In this document: positions 1 to 6,576 of the stretch, piece by piece
Numbering within the stretch: the stretch's first letter is position 1
Layout of the letters: every line of letters begins with the position of its first letter
Assembly: GCF_037404875.1 (NCBI RefSeq)
Contig: NZ_JBBELO010000017.1
Coordinates: forward strand, 103,067 to 167,066
Length of the DNA: 64,000 nt
Direction: 5' to 3'
DNA from: Orlajensenia sp037404875
Lineage (GTDB): Bacteria; Actinomycetota; Actinomycetes; Actinomycetales; Microbacteriaceae
Program-made: the position numbers and the translations under genes
Notes under the pieces: model-generated
Told to the model about the DNA's origin: nothing
Databases searched by the model: none
What the model saw: the letters and a program-made list of their open reading frames with translations, nothing else

Positions 1-361
1 CTTCAAGCCGGTGTCGGCCCAGGCTCGGCTTCACCCGCAGCCTCCAGGCCACGCCGTAGCTGCGTCCGGTGGCCGGACGAACGGATGATGCGATGGCCGG
101 CCAGTACTTCTCATGCCACTGCTCGAGCGTCATCGACCCATTCGGATTGCGACCGGCGACCGCCTTCGCCAGCTCGCGCTTGGCCTCGGCGAGCGTCAGG
201 AACGTGCGGGATCGCTCGGCCGCTCCCCCGTCGACGCTCGGACCGACAACACGGATCTGGTACCGCTGCCGGTCGGCGCGCCACCGGATGCCCTCAGGGA
301 GCGGGCGGCCCGTGCGCGGATCGACGCGGGTCGGGGTATCGCGGGTCGGCCGCCCGGCCAT
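1..361 (-). CDS. Tyrosine site-specific integrase, N-terminal part (runs off left edge)
   Basis: About 120 residues can be read from an ATG at 361; the 3' part lies outside the window. The N-terminus (MAGRPTRDTPTRVDPRTG) leads into a region like the arm-binding part of phage-type integrases (GIRWRADRQRYQIRV, then TFLTLAEAKRELAKAVAG). The start of a SAM-like core-binding domain follows (SMTLEQWHEKYWPAI). The catalytic R-H-R-Y domain is not visible. The ATG overlaps the stop of the excisionase gene (ATGA), so the two are translationally coupled. It presumably catalyses integration and excision of the element ending near 12,115. Assignment rests on domain style and neighbour; the missing catalytic half is the main uncertainty. 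Confidence 0.75.
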   Translation of the reverse strand, partial: MAGRPTRDTPTRVDPRTGRPLPEGIRWRADRQRYQIRVVGPSVDGGAAERSRTFLTLAEAKRELAKAVAGRNPNGSMTLEQWHEKYWPAIASSVRPATGRSYGVAWRLRVKPSLGRHRLE

Positions 362-558
362 CAGTGCTCCGTGCCGCCCCGGGCGAGCAGCTCGTCGATC
401 GTGTCGGCGCTCCAGAGCAGGTGCTTGCCCATGCGCGCGTCGGGCTCCGGGATCAGTCCGTCGTGACGCAGCTTGTCGAAGCTCGAGACCGGGATGCGAC
501 ATCGCTCCGCCGCCTCGACTCGGCTCAGGTACTCGACCCTCCATGCAGTGTCGACCAT
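361..558 (-). CDS. Excisionase / MerR-like helix-turn-helix DNA-binding protein
   Basis: This 65-residue protein reads MVDTAWRVEYLSRVEAAERC and continues PVSSFDKLRHDGLIP, the winged-helix AlpA/Xis type of actinobacterial integrative elements (SRVEAAERCRIPVSSFDKL as helix-turn-helix). The ATG at 558 is preferred because AAGGGGAG lies 6 nt upstream; an in-frame ATG 19 codons earlier has no comparable site. Its stop overlaps the integrase start. Xis proteins bend att DNA and bias the integrase towards excision, and the adjacency fits. The family is recognised from the fold pattern and position, not from a specific catalytic residue. Confidence 0.75.
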   Translation of the reverse strand: MVDTAWRVEYLSRVEAAERCRIPVSSFDKLRHDGLIPEPDARMGKHLLWSADTIDELLARGGTEH

Positions 559-625
559 GACGCTCCCCTTCGGCTGTTGCACCGCCGTGTTGGCATCTCG
601 TACATGCGAGCGCAAGCGCGGCTAT

Positions 626-677
626 TTGCAAGTACCTGAGAATATCATCGGTGCGCATATTGTGGCAAGTACCTGAG
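626..677. promoter_or_regulatory. Pair of operator-like direct repeats in divergent intergenic region
   Basis: GCAAGTACCTGAG occurs at 628-640 and again at 665-677, 37 bp apart, between the divergent excisionase and the 699 gene. The core CAAGTACCTG is an imperfect palindrome (complement CAGGTACTTG). A related TTGCAAGAACCTGA is at 6544-6557 just before the relaxase, and an inverted CTCAGGTACT lies at 524-533 inside the excisionase gene. This arrangement suggests operators for an element-encoded repressor, possibly the 229-residue protein next to it. The binding protein is inferred. Confidence 0.55.
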
Positions 678-698
678 TTCGCTGGTTAGACTCGACGC

Positions 699-1388
699 AT
701 GCCCGCTTCGACGCCTCGCCCTGGTGACCAGTCCCACGACGGCCTGCTCGTCGCCGACGACCTGCCCGAGGGCTGGTACCTGCCCAGCCGGTTCCCCGGC
801 GAGCGCGACGACGACGCGAGCGAGCAGATCGATGCGGTGCTCGGATACGACGACCAGGGCGCGCCGGCGGACTCCGACCAGAACGAGACCACCGGCGGTC
901 GCTGGCGCTACCTCGAGCACGAGGCAACGCACACCCGCGTGATGATCCGCCTGCAGCGGCAGCTCTTCGCTGTACCGGAAGAGGTGCGCATCACGGGCGT
1001 GATCTACCTGCCGTGGCGCCCTGGCGACCCGATCACGAGCCAGCTCCTCCGCGAGCTGCCCACCGCCCGCATCGAGGCGGCGATCAACAAGCGGCTGTTC
1101 GCAATGAAGCGCACCGAGACGATCACGGGCGGCAAGATCGTGCTGCCCTCGGGGCGGAAGGTCAGCGAGCGCGATCTGCTCAAGCCGCTGGGCGACCCGA
1201 AGAAGGTGCCAGACTTCTACGAGCTGGTCGCGCTGCAGCACGGCCGACTGACGCAACAGGGCGATCCGAACCCGAGCGCGACGATGGCGCAGATCAATGG
1301 CGTCGCCTTGTCTACCGCGCAGGGCTGGGTCACGAAAGCGCGCGAGCGCGGGCTCCTGCCGCCCGGTCGCCGCGGGCGGGCGGGATAG
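699..1388 (+). CDS. Conserved mobile-element protein with C-terminal helix-turn-helix
   Basis: Predicted at 229 residues, with no enzymatic motif recognised. The N-terminus is acidic (ERDDDASEQIDAVLGYDD). The middle holds a basic helix-rich part (IEAAINKRLFAMKRTETI). The last 40 residues look like a helix-turn-helix (ATMAQINGVALSTAQGWVTK, then ARERGLLPP), a pattern common in proteins of actinobacterial integrative elements. It sits divergently from xis/int, directly downstream of two operator-like repeats, so a role as element regulator is plausible. It could also be a replication or mobilization accessory protein. The start at 699 follows the repeats by about 20 bp and lacks a strong ribosome site, so the mRNA may be nearly leaderless. 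Confidence 0.65.
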   Translation: MPASTPRPGDQSHDGLLVADDLPEGWYLPSRFPGERDDDASEQIDAVLGYDDQGAPADSDQNETTGGRWRYLEHEATHTRVMIRLQRQLFAVPEEVRITGVIYLPWRPGDPITSQLLRELPTARIEAAINKRLFAMKRTETITGGKIVLPSGRKVSERDLLKPLGDPKKVPDFYELVALQHGRLTQQGDPNPSATMAQINGVALSTAQGWVTKARERGLLPPGRRGRAG

Positions 1389-1860
1389 CTCCACGACGCA
1401 ATCGGAGGCCAGCACATTCTGCGGCAGCTCAGAAAGGAGGCAACCCGGATCGGGCGCCTGGAGATGCACCCGATCGACCGCAAAGGCGTGGCCAACCGTT
1501 TCAGTAGCGCTCCTCCAGGGCCACCTTCGCCGGGCGAGGTAAACAAAACGACCCCTCGCACAACCGAGGTGGGTGCGGTCGAAGTCGGCCGACCGGCGGC
1601 TATGGACCGGCTTTCGGACGGTCGCCGACGGGTGTGCGGCGATGACGCGGGGACTGACGATCCCGCGATGCGGGTGGCGAAGCGATCGCGTCGATGGGGC
1701 CTATGTCCGCGAAAACCGCTTATCCTCACGGCCGCATGGATGCCGCCGATGGGGATACTCGTCCGGGGCGGAGCCGTGGACCGTGCGCCCAGGCAGCCCA
1801 CTTGCCACACTTGCGGCCCTCAGCGGGAGCGCCACGACTCGGATCAAGCAGGTCTGCGCT
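1389..1860. other. Intergenic stretch without a convincing gene
   Basis: Several open frames cross this 470-bp stretch, but none has a ribosome site plus recognisable protein pattern. A weak hairpin (CCTCG-CACAAC-CGAGG, 1554-1569) is the only structure noted. It lies between the convergent 699 gene and the subtilisin gene and may hold their terminators or decayed element DNA. Confidence 0.4.
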
Positions 1861-4185
1861 TCACTCCGCCTGAAGACGAATACGGCCGGACGGAACCATC
1901 ACCCTGCTCTCGTAACTGAGCCGCTGCACAGCCTCCACTCCGTTTCGATAAACCGGCATTCCGTCCTCAAGACCGCGAAAAGTGAGGATGGCGTAGACCA
2001 ACTGCTCCCGCCCGATCTCATTAGACACTCTCTCCGTGAGCGACAACCGAAGCGCCCAGTCGCCGCCGGCTTTTCCGCGTGGATACCGATGCCGGTAAGT
2101 CTTAATCGGCGCCCACTTACCTTCGGCGATCTGACTTGCTTCCCAAAGCTCTGAGTTCGGTCGTTCGCCCGGGGTGATCGACTTGAACTCGAGAGTTCCC
2201 TTCGGCGACATCATCATCGAACCGAAGCCGCCATCGACCTCGTAGCGCACTGCCTCGGCTCCGAACGCGGGGTCGATCGGCGGTGAATACGCAATCGTAA
2301 GGAAGACCTCGCCGCGGAACTTGTTGCCGTCAGTGATTAGGCAATCCGGCACGGGGAAGGGAGCCTTCAGCCAAGTGCTACCGGGAGTGAGCACCACTTC
2401 GTGAACCGTTGTGAACGACCCAGCCCCGTTTCCGAGCACCTCAGCCGACTCAGGCGGTACGCCCCACCCGTAGTAATCCCTGTACTCGGCCTCCGTTGAC
2501 GTATCCGCCAGCGCCGCCGAATGCACGAGCAGGCCCTTGACTAGCTCTGGCGTGACCTGCTGCACCGCGCCGCTCTGTTCGAGGATCTGCCAGGTATTCG
2601 CAGCGATGGAACTCACCTGTGGCGCCGCGAAGGATGTTCCCACCGATTCAGCCAGCTCACCAGAAGGCACAAGGGACCGAACCCCGAACCCGTCAAGCTC
2701 GCCTGTAGCCGAAACATCACCAGCCCAGTGACAGAGCTCCGGCTTGATGTGGGCCGCGAAGTTGGGGCCGCGCTGCGTGTAGGAAGCGGGGGCGCCCGCG
2801 CTGACCCGGCCGCCTCTATGGGCCCGCGCCCCGACGGTGAGCGCCCGAACTGCTTCCGCCGGGCTGCTGATGCGATCTTCAAGCGCGCTCCCCGCCGCCG
2901 GTGGCCAACCCCGCTCAGGACCATCCGTATAGTTCCCTGCCGCAATCACGAACAGCACGCCCTGCTCCGCAGAGATCGCATCGAGCTCCTGAGCAAACGT
3001 TCCGTACTCCGGAGTTCCGACGCGACGACTCCCGAAGGAGCAATTCCAGACCTTCACGTGCCCCATGCGCGGGTCAGTGACGACCTCCACCACGCGCTCA
3101 TGGAGGAAGGCCTCAGATATTCCACCGCCAGGCATCACTTGTGCATCAACGATCGCCGCTGTGTCGTCGGGAAATGAGCCATCGCCGTCATTGAGTCCGC
3201 GCGAATCAACCACGAGGCCCGCGGCGAATGTACCGTGTCCGGGGTCCCGCTCAGCACCGACGACGTAAGTAACGCGATCGGCTACCCAAGGGTCCAGGTG
3301 CCCAGCGCTCACCCCGGTGTCGAGAACCCCAACCACTGGCACATCTGTGCTTCTCTCGCGCATCTCGGTCGACGCAAAGGGGCGCACAGGTGAGTAAAAC
3401 TCGGGCTGGCTGTCGAGCCCGGTGGTGAACTCATCAGCGATGCCGATTTTCCTGACACCCGGGATAGAGATCAGCGCCTGGACGGTCGTCAGCTCCGTAG
3501 GCATCGCGTAGATAACCGGACGACTCGTAGCGACCATCGCGGAATAGAGCTCGACATTGGCGTCGCGTACATACGACTGCGCGAGCTCCTTGACTGCCGG
3601 AACTATCGCCTGCAGTTGTCCCTCATGATCGGTCTCGATCATCGTCTCGGGCGAGAGGTGCATTTCCATCCACGGAAACAGCGTGATCTTCAAGTGTCGA
3701 CCTGACGTTCGCGCCTGTTCAACGAGAGCTGCCGCAGCTTCCAAATCCTCGACGCCAAAGATGTCCGAGAGATCCCACGATTCAATCGCAGCCAGGGTAG
3801 ATATCGCATAGCGATCTGCCTTTGAGGTCGCGCCCTCGACGGTCGACGCGAGGCTCCTCAGGTTGCTCCCGGTCGCGCCTACCACCAACTCGCCGATTCG
3901 GTCTACGGCTTCGACCGGGAGCGCGTGCGCGTTCAGCAGTGCATACGGACGGTTCGACTTTGCGAGGGCTCGTTCGTGCAACCTAATCTTGACCGGAAGT
4001 GGACGCTCGGGTGTCGCATTATGTGCGTCCGCGACAGCCGCCAGACCATCAAGTCGCGAAGCGACCTCCTGGCGAAAGGCAGTGCCAATGTCAACGAGCG
4101 GTTCCGGCGAACTACCGCCACCCTGCTTAGGTCGTAGTTCCTGCCTCGTGTAGGGCAGCAGAAGGATCGGATTCAGCTCGGTCAT
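1861..4185 (-). CDS. ietS: Subtilisin-like (S8) serine protease, IetS-like effector
   Basis: The product has 774 residues. The catalytic triad of a subtilase is visible: Asp289 in VVGVLDTGV, His317 in DPGHGTFAAG and Ser518 in VGTSFAAPQ, with oxyanion Asn417 in IAAGN. About 280 residues precede the protease domain and 230 follow it; there is no signal peptide, so it should act in the cytoplasm. The start (ATG at 4185) has GGGAG 7 nt upstream and lies inside the 3' end of the AAA ATPase gene (59-bp overlap), implying coupled translation. A cytosolic subtilase paired with an AAA ATPase matches IetAS, described as a plasmid-stability toxin-antitoxin pair and later as an anti-phage system. By that model this is the toxic protease. 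Symbol given by gene pair and motifs, not alignment. Confidence 0.82.
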   Translation of the reverse strand: MTELNPILLLPYTRQELRPKQGGGSSPEPLVDIGTAFRQEVASRLDGLAAVADAHNATPERPLPVKIRLHERALAKSNRPYALLNAHALPVEAVDRIGELVVGATGSNLRSLASTVEGATSKADRYAISTLAAIESWDLSDIFGVEDLEAAAALVEQARTSGRHLKITLFPWMEMHLSPETMIETDHEGQLQAIVPAVKELAQSYVRDANVELYSAMVATSRPVIYAMPTELTTVQALISIPGVRKIGIADEFTTGLDSQPEFYSPVRPFASTEMRERSTDVPVVGVLDTGVSAGHLDPWVADRVTYVVGAERDPGHGTFAAGLVVDSRGLNDGDGSFPDDTAAIVDAQVMPGGGISEAFLHERVVEVVTDPRMGHVKVWNCSFGSRRVGTPEYGTFAQELDAISAEQGVLFVIAAGNYTDGPERGWPPAAGSALEDRISSPAEAVRALTVGARAHRGGRVSAGAPASYTQRGPNFAAHIKPELCHWAGDVSATGELDGFGVRSLVPSGELAESVGTSFAAPQVSSIAANTWQILEQSGAVQQVTPELVKGLLVHSAALADTSTEAEYRDYYGWGVPPESAEVLGNGAGSFTTVHEVVLTPGSTWLKAPFPVPDCLITDGNKFRGEVFLTIAYSPPIDPAFGAEAVRYEVDGGFGSMMMSPKGTLEFKSITPGERPNSELWEASQIAEGKWAPIKTYRHRYPRGKAGGDWALRLSLTERVSNEIGREQLVYAILTFRGLEDGMPVYRNGVEAVQRLSYESRVMVPSGRIRLQAE

Positions 4186-5269
4186 TCTTGGCTCCCGTGA
4201 GGATCATCCCGACACGACGAGTGCTGGTTTCGAAGGTCGATGCCAACGCCCTCATCGTGAACACGTCGGGGGCCCATCGGCGCAGAAACTGGATCTCGTT
4301 CGCTTCTTCGTTGAACAGGTCGAACTCTTCATATCGCACGAACCTCGCCAGTCGACGGAAGGCACGCACCAGGTCGACTGAGTCGTAGCCGTTCAGAATT
4401 GCGTCCCGTGCCACGTCAAACGCCGCGGATTCGATCGCCGCGGGCGAGAGGCCCTCGGATCCGGCCGCGAGACGAGCCGCTTGCTTCTCGGAGAGCTCAA
4501 GATCTCCGATGCGACTGAGCCACAGCAGCTTGCGTTCCTCCAGGCCGGGGAGCTCAGTCTGAATTTTGTGCGGGAACCGTCGCCACACCGCCGCGTCCAG
4601 CAACTGCGGATGGTTTGTCGCAGCGACCAGAACAGTGGAGGCGCTGAGCGCATCCATGTTCTGCAGCAGCGCGATCACAACACGTTGAAGCTCACCGATC
4701 TCGTGCGAGTCCGCGCGGTTCTTCGCGAGAGCATCGAACTCGTCCAAGAAGAGCACACAAGGTGCCTGACTCGCGTAATCAAAAACTTGACGGATGTTCT
4801 TGCTTGTCTGGCCAAGTAGCGAGGAAACGAGTGTGTCGCTTCGAGTAGTCACCAGTGGGAGATGCAATCTTTCCGCCACCACACGCGCGATCGTCGTCTT
4901 TCCAGTACCGGGAGGGCCATGAATGAGAAGCCGGTTCGACACCGCCACCCCTCTAGCCTGCAGCCTGTCAAAGGCGTGAACGGATGCGAGGAAGTCCTGC
5001 ACCAACTGTTGGGTGTACGGCGGCAAAACTAGTTCCGCCGTCTGATCGCCCGGGGAAGTGATATCCACCGTCGCAAGCCGACTCTCGTCATCCATCGGAA
5101 GGCGTGCGGCGGAGTTCGCCACCGCCTGGGCGGGCGCCTTACTGAGCACAGAGCGAACCAGGGAGGCCTGACGTCCAGCCCCAGACCGATCAAGCTTCTC
5201 GGCTAGGAGTAGGGCGTAGTCAACCGCCTGACGAGGGTTATGACGCAGCGCCCCTTCGAGTATTTTCAC
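4127..5269 (-). CDS. ietA: AAA+ ATPase, IetA-like partner of the subtilase
   Basis: This AAA+ protein of 380 residues has Walker A GPPGTGKT (118-125), Walker B LFLDEFDA (173-180), sensor-1 ATNH (217-220) and an arginine-finger region VWRRF (228-232). A helical N-terminal domain of about 75 residues precedes the ATPase. This is the classic single-AAA architecture of the IetA partner, which holds the protease in check or activates it on infection. The start used is GTG at 5269; GAGG lies only 2 nt before it, which is unusually close, while a strong AGGAGG lies about 30 nt further upstream with no canonical in-frame start behind it. The 3' end overlaps the protease gene by 59 bp. The partner relation is well supported by overlap; the mechanism is inferred from the family. 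Confidence 0.82.
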   Translation of the reverse strand: MKILEGALRHNPRQAVDYALLLAEKLDRSGAGRQASLVRSVLSKAPAQAVANSAARLPMDDESRLATVDITSPGDQTAELVLPPYTQQLVQDFLASVHAFDRLQARGVAVSNRLLIHGPPGTGKTTIARVVAERLHLPLVTTRSDTLVSSLLGQTSKNIRQVFDYASQAPCVLFLDEFDALAKNRADSHEIGELQRVVIALLQNMDALSASTVLVAATNHPQLLDAAVWRRFPHKIQTELPGLEERKLLWLSRIGDLELSEKQAARLAAGSEGLSPAAIESAAFDVARDAILNGYDSVDLVRAFRRLARFVRYEEFDLFNEEANEIQFLRRWAPDVFTMRALASTFETSTRRVGMILTGAKNDRAESDPSAALHEAGTTT

Positions 5270-5691
5270 TACCTCAGATAGATGTTCGATGTCCCGCCTC
5301 CTTCGACTCTTGTTTCGGATTCGACAACTCCCGTGCGCACAGAACGCGGCTACGTGCTCAGAAGGAGCTTAGACGTATGCTCCGACATCCCGCGCAACGC
5401 CCGGTCCACATCAGGGAGGACGCGCCCGGACGCGATCCTCGTGCGCACCTGCTGCCGCCGAAGTTATGCGTTCGCAAGCCTGAGGGGTGCCGGGTCGCAC
5501 GTCGCCGCTGAGCTCAGCCGCGACAGGACCGATCGACGACAGCCGTGGCGTCCGCGTGCCCCTCCGGTGCGCATCGGCCGCGGCATGGAAGACGCTGGGC
5601 GCTTTCCGCCCATCCGCCTGCTTAAACCGCCGCCGCCGCCACGTCAGACTGATTTCGCGCCTGCATGCAGCGAGCCGAGCTACTGGCTGCC
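5270..5691. other. Intergenic stretch upstream of ietA; possible 44-residue ORF
   Basis: This 420-bp stretch should hold the ietA promoter. On the plus strand a short frame at 5377-5511 starts with ATG after GAAGGAG (spacing 8 nt) and would encode 44 basic residues beginning MLRHPAQRP; no family is recognised and it may be chance. A longer plus-strand frame covering the region has protein-unlike composition and is not called. Confidence 0.3.
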
Positions 5692-6423
5692 TTAGGGCTT
5701 ACGCCGACGCGATGCCCGCGCCACGGTTGGTGTCATCATCTGCAAATCGGGGAGCCTTCCGACCTCGTCTGAAGTGAGCGCGAGCGCCTCTCGCCCGACC
5801 TGTTGGTCAAGGATCGACCGCTGCCTCTCACCGGCCACCACGAACGCCTGCGCCAGTTGCAGCAGATGCCGCGCACCAATCTCGTTCATGGGGTTCGCCC
5901 ACGCGTGGATCGTGCCGATCCGCTCGACGTCGTTGTTGACAAGGTCGATGATCGCCAGCACAGGCGTCTGCTCGTAGATATTGACCGAGTGCGCTAGAAA
6001 CTTGTCACGCAGATCTAGGAAATGCTGGTGTACCTCCCGGGGCCGCCCGGGGACCGCATCGAGCGCCGTCGTGTCCAGTCGCTGGCGAACGCCGACGTTG
6101 AAGCATCGTGCGTACAGGATGATCGCACTCATCCAGAGCGCATCCTGCACTGCGCGCGCCGCGTTATTCTCCATCGCGGACAGGTACTCCTCGCATAGCT
6201 CGATGACTCTCTTCATATCGAAGAGCGCACCGGTCACGTCGCGAAACTCGGTTGTGGTGGGCGTCGTCAGATTCGCGAACCGCTTGCCGGGGGGCGGTGT
6301 GATGCGCACCTCGAAATCAGACCCGTCTGCGGTCGCGAAGTCGACGGTCACCTCTTCGTATTCGCTTTCCTGCATCGCACTAGTGTGGCGCACAGGCTCC
6401 CGCAGCGTTTCGACTGCCCGCAA
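5692..6423 (-). CDS. Putative HEPN-domain protein (AbiU2-like) in defence cargo
   Basis: At 243 residues it carries a helical segment (VQDALWMSAIILYARCF, about 92-108) followed by LDLRDKFLAHS, in which Arg139 and His145 are five residues apart. Rx4-6H after a helical bundle is the hallmark of HEPN RNase or toxin domains, and the RDKxxAH form is typical of AbiU2-like HEPN proteins. The start is TTG at 6423, supported by AGAGG 5 nt upstream; an ATG 16 codons later has no ribosome site. It lies on the same strand as ietAS, some 420 bp upstream, inside the mobile element. RNA cleavage or an abortive-infection role is inferred from motif and setting. Confidence 0.6.
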   Translation of the reverse strand: MRAVETLREPVRHTSAMQESEYEEVTVDFATADGSDFEVRITPPPGKRFANLTTPTTTEFRDVTGALFDMKRVIELCEEYLSAMENNAARAVQDALWMSAIILYARCFNVGVRQRLDTTALDAVPGRPREVHQHFLDLRDKFLAHSVNIYEQTPVLAIIDLVNNDVERIGTIHAWANPMNEIGARHLLQLAQAFVVAGERQRSILDQQVGREALALTSDEVGRLPDLQMMTPTVARASRRRKP

Positions 6424-6576
6424 GCGAACCTCTAATCAATCCAAGACGCGATCTGAGCGATACAACCATTCTCCGTCAAGGCACCTATTCGAGCGGCTCG
6501 ACGACACATTTCCGAATGAATGCACGTATGCTACCGTAGATAGTTGCAAGAACCTGATCTAGCTCGGAGGAAGGCG
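6424..6576 (+). promoter_or_regulatory. Relaxase upstream region: operator copy and possible oriT
   Basis: TTGCAAGAACCTGA (6544-6557) closely matches the two repeats near 626-677, differing at one position from the better one. A small perfect inverted repeat CGAGC-G-GCTCG lies at 6490-6500. Relaxase genes often sit beside their nick site, so this 150-bp divergent region is the best oriT candidate in the element. Only the operator similarity is directly visible. Confidence 0.4.

Noticed and set aside
1464..1919. 151-codon open frame on the plus strand
   Set aside because: No ribosome site, runs into the 3' end of the subtilase gene, and composition looks random.
5282..5695. 137-codon open frame on the plus strand upstream of ietA
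   Set aside because: Pro/Arg/Ser-rich without pattern; it crosses the expected ietA promoter.
6544..6576. Upstream TTG start for the relaxase
   Set aside because: It falls inside the operator-like repeat, and GGAGG stands at the right distance from the ATG at 6577.
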